Shown here: positions 43,453-55,600 of the stretch, one piece after another | Position numbering within the stretch: the stretch's first letter is position 1 | How the letters are laid out: every line of letters begins with the position of its first letter | Origin: Sclerotiophoma versabilis | Taxonomy: Eukaryota > Ascomycota > Dothideomycetes > Pleosporales > Didymellaceae | Direction: 5' to 3' | Assembly (NCBI GenBank): GCA_012274445.1 | Contig: JAAROD010000004.1 | Span: 2,976,001 to 3,040,000 of the forward strand | DNA: 64,000 nucleotides | Notes under the pieces: generated by a model | What the model saw: the letters and a program-made list of their open reading frames with translations, nothing else | Told to the model about the DNA's origin: nothing | Databases searched by the model: none | Translations under genes and position numbers: made by a program

Positions 43453-46400
43453 ATGGGGTGGGCCAATGTTGCTGAAGAGCAAGAGCTCGACTACTATTCT
43501 TGCGATGACATGCCAGTCTCAGATAATGACTCCAAGCACGCCCGAAAACTGGACGTTGAGACCATTCTTCTGCGACACGGAGATGGAGATGGTGACGATT
43601 CGGACATTGAAGCTGATGTTCCTCACGCACATGGCCCTAAGACAACATTAGAGAGACGCAGGGCACAAAACGATATTCTGAAAGCCTTTGCCGCTAACAT
43701 CAGTGCTCATATCACGCAGGGTGAGATCGAAAAGGCTGCTTCAAAGGGCGCGAACGAAGAACAGCTCTCCATCTGCGATATTCTTGCGAAACAAGAAACG
43801 AGTGTTCGCATCACCAATCCCCGAGACTACCAGACTGAGCTCTTTCTAAGGGCTAAGAGCGCGAATATTATAGCCGTGCTTGATACTGGTTCAGGCAAAA
43901 CACATATTGCGACACTTCTGCTTAGGCACGTTCTTGATGAAGAGCTGGAGAACCGAGCAAAGAATGGCGTTCATAAGACGGCCTTCTTTCTTGTCAGTGC
44001 TTCCACAACTTACAACTTCAGTACTGATATTGCGTAGGTAGACTCAGTTAACCTCGTTTTTCAGCAAGCCAACGTCTTAAGATGTGGTCTCGATCAAGGC
44101 GTTGAACCCGTCTGCGGCGCCATGGGTGCCAGCCTCTGGCGCAAGCCCACATGGGACACTCACTTAGCCAAGAACATGGTCATCGTATGCACCGCTGAAG
44201 TCCTCGCACAATGTCTTATGCACTCTTTCATCACCATGGCTCAAATCAACGTACTCATCTTCGACGAAGCCCATCATGCAAAGGACAACCATCCCTATGC
44301 TCGTATCATGAAGGATTACTATCCACACGAGAACGAAGTCATGAAGCGACCTCGATTATTCAGTATGACAGCGTCGCCAGTGGATGTTCGGAGCCTCAAA
44401 CCCGGCGTCGTAGTCAATGCAGCGGCCAGTCTCGAGAAGATGCTGTGTTCCAAGATCGTCACTGTGAGTGAAGACACACTCGCTGCGAACAACATCAGCC
44501 GCCCTAGCGAAGAAGTCGCACTTTACGATCGGCTACAAGGTGAAATCGAGACGCCGTTCCATGATAAAGTCAAAGCACAATATGGCAACGTAAAGGCCTT
44601 CCACAAGTTCTTCACTACCTCAAAGCGCATTGCCTCTGAGCTCGGAAGGTGGGCTTCAGACATGTATTGGTCTTTTGCCTTCGCAGACGAGCAGGCCCGT
44701 AACTTGCAACAACGCGAAGAGTTCCAATACAACAAGCTCAGCGGGGCCCATATCAATGTGGAAGACCTCGACACTAAGATCCAACGTCTCAAGGATGCTG
44801 CGACCTTCGTGCAAGGGCACGATTTTGGTGTGCCCCGCCTTGGTGACATCGACCTGAGTTCGAAAGTTTTGAAGCTCCATGAGTGGCTCAAGATGTACTA
44901 TGAGCGAAGTGATGAGCCACGATGCATTGTCTTTGTCGAACAGCGCCAGACTGCTCGCCTGCTGAAACTCATCTTCGATCAGATTGGCGGACGGAACATT
45001 CGATGTGATGTGCTGGTTGGAGTCAATTCCCGTACTGGCGAGCAACATATCTCACTGCGAGCTCAGGTATTGACGGTATCGAAATTCCGGCGAGGCGAGT
45101 TGAATTGCATGTTTGCCACTTCTGTCGTGGAGGAAGGCCTCGACATACCTCAGTGCAATCTTGTTGTTCGATTCGACTTGTATCGTACTATGATTGCATA
45201 CGTACAATCGCGAGGCCGTGCAAGACATCGTAACTCGAAGTACTTGCACATGCTGGAAATCGGCAACTACGATCATCGAGAACTACTCATGCAGGTCAGG
45301 CTAGATGAGACCGTCATGAGGAACTTCTGCAAGGGCATCGCGCGCGATTGTTTGCTTGACAGTCTGGAAGATCATTCGAGCGACTTCTTTGCAAATGAAG
45401 AGAGGCTCTACCCCAGCTTCATCGATCCAACATCAGGCGCGAAACTCACTTATCGGTCGAGTTTCTCAGTCCTTAACCATTTTGTAGCCACCTTACCAAC
45501 TCACAATCATGAGACGCACCTGCAACCGACCTATGTTCTCAGTGCCGAAGTCAACGACGATACTCGTGGCGCACAGCACTCAGGCTTCAGGTGCGAGGTG
45601 ATATTACCTGAGTGTTCTCCTATCATCTCCAAAACGGGTAGAGTGGAGAGCAAAAAGACGGTCGCTAAGTGTTCTGCAGCTTTTCATATGTGCCTTGAGC
45701 TTCACAAGAAAGGTTATCTTGACTCCAACTTACTTCCTACAACTGTGAAGAAACTGCCAGCCATGAGGAATGCGCTTCTCGCAGTCAGTGAGAAGAGCAA
45801 GGGCAACTACCCAATGCTTATCAAGCCAGAATTCTGGAAGCAAGGCCGAGGTTGTATTCCCGAACACATATATCTCACTGTCATTGATGTCAACGCCGGT
45901 CTCGATCGGCCTCACCAGCCGCTTGGACTTCTCACTCGGAAGGCATTTCCTCAGATGCCCTCATTCCCGGTGTACCTCACTGATGGCAGGCCTTCCAATG
46001 TGATGGCTAAATCATTCCACAAGCCTTTATCTCTCACCGAAGCAACCCTCAATATCATCACCAAGTTCACTCTACGCATCTTTGAAGACATTTACAACAA
46101 AACCTACGAACATGAAGTGCAGAAGCTGTCATACTGGGTTGTCCCAATCCTATCAAGAGAGTCTTTATTCTTGTTTCAACCGACGTCTCTAGAGGGCATT
46201 ATGGACATGCCGCAGATGCGTAAGGTCTTTGACCAACCAAACTGGCAATGGACTCCCGAAACATCAAACCAAGATCTTTTGGATAGATACATCCTAGATC
46301 CTTTGAACGGCGGTCGCAGGTTCTACTCAGATCGAATTGCGGTTCACCTCAAGCCGCAAGACGCAGTGCCCGCACACATCCCGCGTCAGAATCAGAAATT

Positions 46401-48356
46401 TATGGATAGTATTCTCGACTACTCGGATAGTAGATGGCAAAGAAGCAGGGATATCACAAGGTGGCACCAAGGCCAACCAGTTCTCGAAGTGGAGAAAATT
46501 CCTTTCCGGCGCAACCATCTCGCTCGTGTAGAGGATAAGGAGCAGGATTTTATGGGTAACCTGAAGACTGTCATCTGTCCTGAGCCGATGCGCATCTCGA
46601 ACGTGAGTGCGCCCCTGCTTGAATTGTGCCTTGAGAAGACGTATTGACTGTGATCAGATTGCGAAACCTTTCGTGGTGATGTGTTACATCCTGCCGGCCG
46701 TAATCCACCGTTTCGAAAGCTACCTCATCGCTTCGGAAGCTTGCAAGCATATTGACCTGAACGTCAACCCAGCACTTGCCCTCGAAGCTCTGACCAAAGA
46801 CTCTGACAATCCAGAAGAGCATGGGGAAGAGAAGATCAACTTCAAGAGCGGCATGGGTCCTAACTATGAGCGCCTTGAGTTTCTAGGTGACTGTTTCCTC
46901 AAGATGGCTACTTCGATTTCGACTTTCGTACTTCAGCCCGATGAGAACGAATTCGAATTCCATGTCCGTCGTATGCTCATGCTATGCAATGCAAACCTGA
47001 TGGACACAGCCGTGGGTAAGAAGAAGTTCAAACTCGCCAATGGCGAAGAGCACGGCCTACAACTCTATAAGTACATCCGAACTGAGGCCTTTTCGCGGTG
47101 AATGCTATCGACTCAGATGAAAGGAAGTCAAGCTAACATGTTTCAGTCGTACCTGGTACCCCGAGGGCCTGAGGCTTCTCCGTGGTAAAGGTGTTGGGAA
47201 AAGTGAAGACGACTGGCTCAAGCTCACCCACAACCTCGGTGATAAGTCTATTGCTGATGTTTGCGAGGCTTTCATCGGTGCAACATTCATGCAGCACCAT
47301 CATAACGGCAATTGGTCGCCGTCAGACTGGGACGAGACAGTGAAAGCTGTCAAGCTTTTCGCCAACAGCCCTGACCATCCGCAATCGCAATGGTCAGAGT
47401 ACTACGCCGCCTATGTAAAGCCTGAATACCAAATTGCCGAACCAACAGCAACGCAGCTTGACCTTGCCCGCAAAATTGAAGCGAAACACCCATACAAATT
47501 CAAGTACCCACGCCTCCTACGCTCCGCTTTCGTCCATCCCAGTCAGCCCTTCATGTGGGAGCAAATCCCGAACTACCAGCGTCTCGAGTTTCTTGGCGAC
47601 TCGCTCCTCGACATGGCATTTATCATGCACCTCTTCTACGCGTACCCGGACAAAGACCCCCAGTGGCTCACCGAGCACAAGACGCCCATGGTCAGCAACA
47701 AGTTCTTAGGCGCTGTATGCGTCAAGCTCGGGTGGCACACGCACATCCGGCAGAATACCGCGATCCTCTCATCTCAGATCCGAGACTACGTCAACGAGGC
47801 GGAAGAAGCGGAGCGCGAAGCCAACGGGGCAGTGGACTACTGGGTCACCATCAGCGAGCCGCCCAAGTGTCTTGCAGACGTGATCGAAGCATACGTAGCC
47901 GCGCTATTCGTCGACAGTGAATTCGACTTCAACGTCGTCCGCCACTTCTTCGAACGCCATCTCAAACCCTACTTCGAAGACATGACCCTCGTTGCGTACG
48001 AGAACTTCGCCTCTAACCACCCCACCACCCGCCTCGGTCGCCTGCTGTCTGTGAACTTCGGATGCAGCGACTGGCGCGTGGCCGCGCTCGAGACCGAGAC
48101 GTGTATTCCCGGCAAAGGCAAGGCTGTTGCGGCTATGATTTTGATTCATAATAAAGTTGTGTTTCATAGCTTGGGTCAGTCTGGTCGTTATGCGAGGGTT
48201 CGCGCGAGCCATGCCGCGCTGGAGGCGTTGGATGGCTTGCCGCCGTATGAGTTCAGAAGTAGGTTTGGATGCGACTGCGTTGACGAGGGTGAGGGCGCCA
48301 TGGTTAATGATGAGAGGGGGAGGGCGATGAGGGAGAGAATTGGGTTGAGTATTTGA
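43453..48356 (+). CDS. DCL1: Dicer-like protein 1 (fungal DCL1 type)
   Basis: Four exons, 43453-43992, 44038-46602, 46658-47097 and 47147-48356, with introns of 45, 55 and 49 nt, encode 1584 residues. Dicer cuts double-stranded RNA into small RNAs for silencing. Domains in order: acidic N-terminus; helicase ATP-binding domain with LDTGSGKT at about 143-150 and DEAH at 256-259 (LIFDEAHHAKDNHPYARI); helicase C domain (CMFATSVVEEGLDIPQCN, QSRGRARHRNSK); Dicer dimerisation region around TYRSSFSVLNHFVATLP; a linker without a recognisable canonical PAZ; RNase IIIa with ERLEFLGD at about 1106-1113; RNase IIIb with QRLEFLGDSLLD at about 1326; and a C-terminal double-stranded RNA-binding region (SLGQSGRYARVRASHAALEA). 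Acidic catalytic residues of both RNase III domains appear intact. The sequence around the helicase favours DCL1 over DCL2. Confidence 0.95.
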
Positions 48357-48853
48357 GACGAGAAGGCGAGAAAGTGTGTGGGCGGGGTGATGCGGGGTCT
48401 AAGAAGGGTATGGATGAATGGGTGGTTAAGGTAATTCGTATCAGAGGCCTGCGACGGCTTGCCCGTTAGCTGCTTGCACGGGGTAATAGGGATGAGGCAG
48501 TTTTAGTTCTCGTGGTTGGAGTATTATGATTTCATAGGGTATTGGGTATCAATATTTGCAATAAAAGCTATTCGTAGCGGGGACATGCATAACGCTGTGC
48601 CAATGAACATGCATCGACATCATCCAGTGGCCAAGAACAGGAGTGTATGCGAAGAGTACGCCGCTCTCCTCTCGCTAACGTGGACATCGGGGTATTGCGT
48701 AGAGAGCATAAGGGGTATATCGCCAACAAACATAACGCCAGTAAAATCAAAAGTCATCATCGGCGCAATCGCTCCTTGCACTGCGCTTTGTCTTATCTTA
48801 TCAACTCCAGCTGATCTTCCTTTTTCAACTTTAAAACGTTCGTGTCATGTCAC
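48357..48853. other. Convergent 3' intergenic region
   Basis: About 0.5 kb between the DCL1 stop and the stop of the next minus-strand gene. It is AT-rich at 48510-48570. No gene supported. Confidence 0.5.
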
Positions 48854-50168
48854 TCACACGTCTGGATCCTCATCGACGCGCAGGTCAGGCTCCGGTAGAT
48901 ACTCCTTGAGCTGCATCATCCTATTGCGACAATGCACCACAAAAATGGCAGCAGCCAAGGCATTCCACACGTCGAATCCTTCTTTACCAAAGTCAAACAT
49001 GGCAATCAGACGTAACCCTGGAGCGCGGTTTTCTTTGCTCGGCGGGAGGTAGCTGACAAATGCCATGATCGTGTGCGATGCTGAGACACCGTAGAGTGTT
49101 GGGAGCTCAAGCGCCGTGGACAATGATGACGATGAAGATGTGAAGGACTGAGTAGCTGCGCGCGCGGCTAGTGCAGATTGCCAGAGCTCGTGCAGGTGGC
49201 CAAGTTTGGAGAGGGTTTTGCACTCGAGGACGGTGGAGGACACGTTCTTGCCGACTGTGACGACACCGAAGAGGGGGAGCGTAGCCCATGTTAAGTCTAC
49301 GCCACCGTCTTTCATCGCCCAATGCGTGTATTTGAGCAACGCACGTTTGACGTGGTACTGTGGTTGGCGTTTGGGGGCACGGGTTATGATGGAGTCGCGG
49401 ACGTAGGCACCGAGGTCGAGGAGCGAGCTTAGTGCTAGTTGTGCTGTTGACTGTTAGCTACGTTTGTGTTTAGAGACGGGGTAACATACCATGATAGTGC
49501 GTGCCTAGCGCAGGCTTGATGAACGGCTTGTCCATCCTTTCGGTGAAGAGATTCGCAGGCAGACTGGGCAAGTCGTCCACCCACTCAATAGGCATGATGG
49601 GCTCATATCCACGCATGTTGATCTTCTGAAACAGAAAGATGGCGTCCCCAGGCCAGCCCGCGGCTTGCAGCTCCTGTCGTTGCTTCTGCTGCCTAAGCAG
49701 TTGCTCGTCGAAGCTGATCGCCTTGTGCTTTTCGAGGTAAGTGCCGTCGTCTACTACAACCGTGTCATCGTTCGCGTCTACTTCTACATCTAGGTCTTCA
49801 CCCTCATCGAAGCTCGGCGAAATCGGTGATGTGTTGAAGAGCGTGTCGCCTTCAAAGCCATCATGGCCGTCAGGCGACCGCATGACGGAGTCTGGAGGCG
49901 ACATAGGGATCAGTGTGATGTCGACATCGCTGCTGGGGCTGGGTGTCCTGGTGTGCCAGAGGTTCACGCGCGATTCTGGACTCAAGTCGCGGTCCGGCGG
50001 ACTCAAAAGCTGCTGCCGTTGCGCTTGGGGTTTCCGAGGTTTCTCAAAGTTTGGCTTTGTTGGGATCGCGGGGACCCTGAACTGGAAGGGCTTCTCTCGG
50101 GCTCGCTGCGTTTTCCTGGGGCTGATGTAGTTCCACACCTTGGTTGCATACTCGTGGAGGATCGTCAT
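48854..50168 (-). CDS. Conserved-looking hypothetical protein, 422 residues
   Basis: Two exons, 50168-49490 and 49443-48854, with a 46-nt intron (donor GTATGT, acceptor AACAG), encode 422 residues. The N-terminus MTILHEYATKVWNYISPRK is followed by a Pro/Ser-rich and acidic disordered region to about residue 145. The second half looks folded: GWPGDAIFLFQKINMRGYEPI, MPIEWVDDLPSLPANLF, then after the junction LSSLLDLGAYVRDSII, YTHWAMKDGGVDLTWATLP and GKEGFDVWNALAAAIFVVHCRNRM. The mix of a disordered head and a conserved folded tail suggests a real fungal protein family, perhaps with a protease-like or adaptor fold, but I cannot name it. It is divergent from the DOHH gene across 0.5 kb. Confidence 0.72.
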
Positions 50169-50671
50169 GGTGCAGTACTGCCCGCAGAAGCAAGCCAAGT
50201 TCTGTCGCGGGTCGCAGTAGGTTTAGGTGTAGAGTCGTGAGTTAAGACGCGTGGGTGTCGATGGGAACTGGCAACGGCTGGATACCAGCGATGACGGTGA
50301 GGGTGAATGCCACTCAACTCGCCCACAAAGCGGGGCAAGAACAATGGACCAAAGCACTCGTCTTTGAGCATGGAGCACGGGAGACGAGGCCTTCATCAAG
50401 TCATTGTCGTGCCTGAACCCTGATCGAACTCGGTGGCTGGCTGGCCTAGCGCGATGCGTGATCACATGAGCACTTTACGCGGTCCGCACTCGATCTGATA
50501 AAGACTGAAAAAGATCTGATAACTACCCCGCCGACCATTGAGTACGCAGGGCAGCCCCACCAAAATTTGAGCCTCGATTTGCATCTTAGGAAGCAGCGCC
50601 GCGATCACCACCAAAACCTCCCCTTCCTAGTACTCTTTTTCGCCTTTTCAACACTCCATCAAACCTTCAAC
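50169..50671. promoter_or_regulatory. Divergent promoter region, 422-aa gene and DOHH
   Basis: About 0.5 kb between divergent starts. The 100 bp before the DOHH ATG are CT/CA-rich (CACCACCAAAACCTCCCC), as in many fungal leaders. The frame upstream of the DOHH ATG is open for 35 codons but not expected to be translated. No gene seen. Confidence 0.5.
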
Positions 50672-51718
50672 ATGGCCGTTCCAGAGGATACCCAGTCGAC
50701 TCAGGTCTCCACGCTCCGCAAAATCCTTACTTCCGAGCAGGAGCCTCTTGCGCGCCGCTTCCGCGCGCTCTTCTCGCTCAAGTACCTCGCTTCTCTGCAG
50801 CCACCCAGCGAAGAGACGGTGCCGGCGATTGAGGCTATTGCTGCTGGATTTGGATCGCCGTCTGCGCTCCTCAAGCACGAACTCGCGTACTGCCTCGGCC
50901 AGTCTCGCCACGATGCTGCGATCGAGCCGCTGAGGAAGGTGTTGATGGACAGGCAGGAGGATGCCATGTGCAGACATGAGGCCGCCGAGGCGCTTGGTGC
51001 GCTGAGCGACAAGGGCAGCTTGGACTTGTTGAGGCAGTTCAGGGATGCTAAAGACGAGCCGGATGTCATCACTGAGACGTGCGATATCGCAGTTGATAGG
51101 ATTGAGTGGGATCACGGTCTGCAAAAGGGCCAGGAAAAGATCAAGCAGAGGTATGTTGCGCAGAGGCGAGCCGTGAGAAAATGTGTTAATTGGTATAGCG
51201 ACTTCACATCCATCGACCCTGCGCCGCCGATGCCCCAGACCGCGGACAAGCCCTCCATCCCAGAGCTCGAGAAGACGCTGCTCGACACAAAACTCCCCCT
51301 GTTCCAGCGCTACCGGGCCATGTTTGCGCTGCGCGACCTCTCCTCCCCACCTGATCTACCCACTGCTGTCCCAGCCGTGCAGGCTCTTGCCCGTGGGTTC
51401 GATGACCCGTCTGCGCTCTTCCGTCACGAGATCGCTTTTGTCTTTGGCCAGCTGTCGCACCCTGCGTCCATCCCAAGCTTGACAAAGGCACTGAGTAACA
51501 CGACGGAAGCAAGCATGGTTCGCCATGAGGCTGCGGAGGCTCTCGGTAGCCTGGGTGACGAGGAGGGTGTGGAGGACACATTGCGCAAGTTCTTGAATGA
51601 TCCAGAGCAGGTTGTGCGGGACAGTTGTATTGTGGCGCTGGATATGGCCGAGTTTGAGAAGAACGGTGACAAGGAGTATGCCATCATCCCTTCGCAGGAG
51701 ACGGCTATTGCGGCTTAG
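50672..51718 (+). CDS. LIA1: Deoxyhypusine hydroxylase (DOHH)
   Basis: Single-exon gene of 348 residues. DOHH hydroxylates the deoxyhypusine residue of eIF5A to hypusine, using a di-iron centre. The protein consists of HEAT-like (E-Z type) repeats in two symmetric halves. The four iron-binding His-Glu pairs are all present: KHELAYCLGQ (69-70), CRHEAAEALGAL (102-103), RHEIAFVFGQ (252-253) and VRHEAAEALGSL (285-286). A linker with a charged stretch (KGQEKIKQRYVAQRRAVRK) separates the halves. The ATG at 50672 fits the family start (MAVPEDTQSTQVSTLRKIL). It converges with RPA12; the two stop codons are 85 bp apart. Confidence 0.95.
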   Translation: MAVPEDTQSTQVSTLRKILTSEQEPLARRFRALFSLKYLASLQPPSEETVPAIEAIAAGFGSPSALLKHELAYCLGQSRHDAAIEPLRKVLMDRQEDAMCRHEAAEALGALSDKGSLDLLRQFRDAKDEPDVITETCDIAVDRIEWDHGLQKGQEKIKQRYVAQRRAVRKCVNWYSDFTSIDPAPPMPQTADKPSIPELEKTLLDTKLPLFQRYRAMFALRDLSSPPDLPTAVPAVQALARGFDDPSALFRHEIAFVFGQLSHPASIPSLTKALSNTTEASMVRHEAAEALGSLGDEEGVEDTLRKFLNDPEQVVRDSCIVALDMAEFEKNGDKEYAIIPSQETAIAA

Positions 51719-51803
51719 ATTGGAATCGGTCGGGTGCGTGCATGCATGATTACGAGGCGTTCTGGTTTTAAAACGGAATTAGAGGTACAAAGCAACACTC
51801 CGC

Positions 51804-52281
51804 TCAGTTGTTGGTGTTCCACCTGGAGGATAGCGTTAGCATGAATCAGATTTCCCCAAGATGGAACAAGACGCACTTGTGACCGCAGTCGCACTCGTAA
51901 AACACAGTGGAACCTTCGTCTGCACTTCGCAGCTGCTGAGTGTAGTAGCGGACCTCCTCGCGACCGCACTCCTCGCAGCGCTGGGCAATCACACTGGTGG
52001 TGTTCACATCGTCTTCTGAAAGTGTCTGCACCTCTGATCGCTTCGCGCGCAGGGCCGACGGGAAGGCTGTTGGCTTGGACACGGTGACTACAGTCTTAGA
52101 GGAGGTATCTGCAGCCGTGCGATCAGCTGTGCCTGTATCAAGTTGTTTGCTGGAATATATGCCTACCCTTGCAGTTTGCGCCGCAGACGGTGCAGGTCAG
52201 GACGACATTCTGTTTGCCAGCACTGCCGTCGAGCAGGTTTCCACAGTCAGTGCAGAAGACGAGGGAGCCGATGGCAGCCAT
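51804..52281 (-). CDS. RPA12: RNA polymerase I subunit RPA12
   Basis: Three exons, 52281-52167, 52108-51877 and 51822-51804 (19 nt), with introns of 58 and 54 nt, encode 121 residues. RPA12 is the small zinc-ribbon subunit of RNA polymerase I involved in transcript cleavage and termination. The N-terminal ribbon has CTDCGNLLD and CTVCGANCK. The C-terminal TFIIS-like ribbon has CEECGREEVRYYTQQLRSADEGS and CDCGHK, with the catalytic Arg-Ser-Ala-Asp-Glu loop. The last exon restores the family ending HKWNTNN. Intron 1 has a second upstream acceptor at 52133 that would leave only 34 nt and add eight in-frame residues; the 58-nt version gives the better junction. Confidence 0.93.
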
Positions 52282-52681
52282 TTTTTTTTTGGTGGTGTTG
52301 CTGGTGTTGCTGGTGTTGCTGGAGTCGTATGTCCGAGTGGTGATGTTGAAGATGTGAGAAACCTAAAAGTTCGCGGAGATCAGCCGCGGAAGCTGCCCTG
52401 CAGCGCCGCTTGACGAATACAGAAGGCGGTCAGACGCGTCATGAATTCCGCCGTTACGCTCATCCCAGCGCCTGCATCATTTCACCTGCACAGCCAAAGA
52501 AGTTGTTCTGCATTGCTTGCCGTCCAAGCGCATTCTCTGTGGGAGTGGATCAACTCTGCCATGGCCATGCGCTTCCTACTGCCGCCATAGCAAACCCCCT
52601 CACCCTCCACCGGTCGTCCACCTTCGGCGTTTGCCCGTCCACCGAGCTCGGCACCGAGGTCATTGCCTCGAGACTGACACC
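52282..52681. promoter_or_regulatory. Divergent promoter region, RPA12 and SCC2
   Basis: This 400-bp region separates two divergent starts. Immediately next to the RPA12 ATG there is a ten-base T run and then a 9-bp repeat, GGTGTTGCT, at about 52291-52324. On the RPA12 strand this is a CAGCAACAC-rich leader followed by a run of A just before ATG. Confidence 0.55.
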
Positions 52682-55600
52682 ATGGCCGGGCACTTTGATG
52701 GTGCCTGGCACAACATGCAGGGCCATGGCATTCCCTACCGGCCGCCGCCTACAGTGGACGAGGCAATTCCATACTCGCCTTTCACATCCATCATTCCGTT
52801 TGCGCTGGGTCAGTGGCCCACTCTCACCAAGGCATTGCCGCGGCGTGCTTTCTCACCTGCCATGCATCGATAAACTGACAGCAAGCAGACATCATCCCCT
52901 TCCCCTCCGCCGAACCTCCCACGCCGCCCTCCACCCTTACCCGGGAGCAACAACAAGCTGCCAAGCGGGCTGTTGGCATCCTGAACGACGAGATCAACGG
53001 CCAGTCCACCGCTGCACATCTGAGCAATACCCTGCGCCAGCTCCAGGGGCTGTTGGAACCAGAAGAGCTGCCAGAGTAGTAAGTTGCTCCATCCACCGTG
53101 CTCGAAAGCGGCAACTGACGGTACGCAGCCATTTCAAGTCAATACCTCAGCTCGCAACGCCCCTTTCCGCCAGCCCTACGAAGCATGTCAATGGTTCGAG
53201 CTCCAGAGCTGCATCCTCACTGAGCCCTTTTGCGGCTATGCTATTGAAGAATACCGACGTTACGTTCTCCTGTAAGTCACTTAGCTGCAGCTGCTGTACC
53301 TCGTTCTAACAAGGACAGCGTCGGGCGTCAGCGCAAACGAGCCAGCTCGAAACATCCACCCTCCACAGCAACCCACGTCCTTGCCGCAGCCACGAGCTAC
53401 ACCACAGACACATACGCCCAACAAAGTCGCATATTCTCAAAACGCCGCCACAGTCCCACGCCCGTCCAATGCGCTCTCAACTGCACCCAGTAGCACGCCG
53501 CTTCGCACAGGCCCGATTGTTGTGATCAAGCCTGCAGCCGTGAAAAGAGAAGAGTATCAGCGATTCGACAATATCACCGTCACTACACCGTCGTCGCAGA
53601 GGAAAGTCGACAGTAGTACCGCTGTCCTGAGACCACATGAACGGGAGATTGCCGATCGCAAGATCGAGGAATTGGAGGCTTTCGTGAGCAAGTTGACCGA
53701 AGAAAGGGACGACCTGGATGCAACTGGCAGCTTTGCTCGAGTGTCTACGGTGGACGGGGAAATGAACGTCATGGAGCCACGGGTGATGGATCGCCTATCT
53801 GACAAAATGGCTAATGTCAACAACCTCGGTCACTTTCCTGAGCTACCAGTTGAACTGATTGTGCAAATCCAGAAGCTGCTGGAACCGAGTATTACCTATA
53901 CAGGCCAGTCCACCCTCTTTCCGACAGATGAAGACTGGTCTGAAGGCATTGAGAAAGCCAGGACAGCCCTTCAAGCGTCCAAACTAATACTCACTTCTAT
54001 GATTGATGGTCGCGACGACTACCGATTACGACCCGAAGGCACGGTCGGGTTCATAATTGAGCTCATCAAGGTCATACGCAACGAATGTATCATACCCGTG
54101 GTGCAAGCGCGACGATCCGACAGCCTATTCGATACAGCAAACTCATACAGGAAGCAGCTCATCAGTCTTCTCCGAGGCTGCGGCGCGGTACTGAGCCGCT
54201 TCGCTACGCTCATCGGCAAAGTCAATCTTTCAGAGCGCGGTCTCAATGTCCTGGAGGATTTGACGGTAGGGCTCTTGGTCGAACAGAACAGTGACTCCGA
54301 GAAGGATTCTGTGTTCGGCATCAAGCCATTTGAGTCGTTCAGACAAAAAGCCATGGACGTCCTTGCGCAGATCTTTGCTCGACATGCGGATCAGCGACCG
54401 TCCATTCTGAATGGCATTCTCAGTAATCTGGAGAAGTTGCCTGACAAGAAGGCTAGTGCTCGGCAATTCAAGTCTGCACGTGAGGTGCCAATTATGTCCA
54501 TCTCGGCGCTCTTCATGCGGTTCGTCCAGGTTGCTGCCATGAACAGGGAATTGCGGACAAGTCACAGCCCTGCAAACGCAAAAGGGCAATGGAAGGAAGA
54601 TGAGGGCAGCGACTCCGAGATCGACAAAACCACGCCGCAGGCATTCAAGCGCAAGAGCAACGACAGTGCGCCCGATCAGATTGCTCAAGCTTTGGTACAC
54701 AATGCAAATCACATCGCAAGCACAATTACTTCGAACCTTGTGGATAGAGCATCTAATGTTTCCAAGACTGGCGACAAGCCCTTCCGTAACCTGCTAGACC
54801 TTTTCATCGAGGACTTCTGTAACGTCCTGGGTTCTCCTGAGTGGCCTGCAGCTGCGATACTTCTCTCGACACTGTTGATTCGAATGAGTAACATCTTGCA
54901 TGGAAGGGATGCGGCGAAGCAAACCGTTGTGGATAAAGACATGGCTCTTTCGACCATGGCAAAGATGGGATGTGGCGTTATTGAATTTAAGCATCGCTTG
55001 AAGCAGCTCAAGCGCGGACTTGAAGCATCCCAGTCTGAGCTTTCTGCCAAACTCGAACGTCTTGCCGACGATGCTTTGACTGATAACACCAAAGAAAGCG
55101 TCAATCTCATTGACCTGTACGAATTCGAAGGACCTTATCGTATGGTCATCGAGTCACTGAGCGACTATCTTGAGCTGCGACGAGGTCAAGATGATCCTCA
55201 CCTTGAGTCGGTTACTGGTTGCCATGTAACACTGTGGCTCGATGCTGTTCGCGAATTCAATAAGAGCTCCTCAAATGCACCACACTCACAGGTAACGGAG
55301 GCGCTGCAACGGCGCCTGGAGGCTATGCTCATGGACTCGAGGTGGCTCGATCGCAAGTAGTAAGTGTCTGTCAAGGTCAGTGACAATGTTCATCACTAAC
55401 ACATTATCAGCAAATTCCAAGTGGTTTCAGAAAACCAAGCCAAGCTGGCAGCCGGTATCGTTACGCTGCAAGCTGTTGTGTGCAAGGAATTACCAAGAGT
55501 AGTACAATACATGCTGTTGGCTACTCGAGACAGAGTCTCTTCAAAGCTGCGCTCAAGGGGCATGACCAGTTTAGAGCAGCTGATCGAGAAAGATCCGCGT

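Noticed and set aside
6898..48356. An RNA-silencing gene cluster formed by La/Arb1 and DCL1
   Set aside because: The two genes are about 35 kb apart, separated by many unrelated housekeeping genes, so co-location is probably coincidental.
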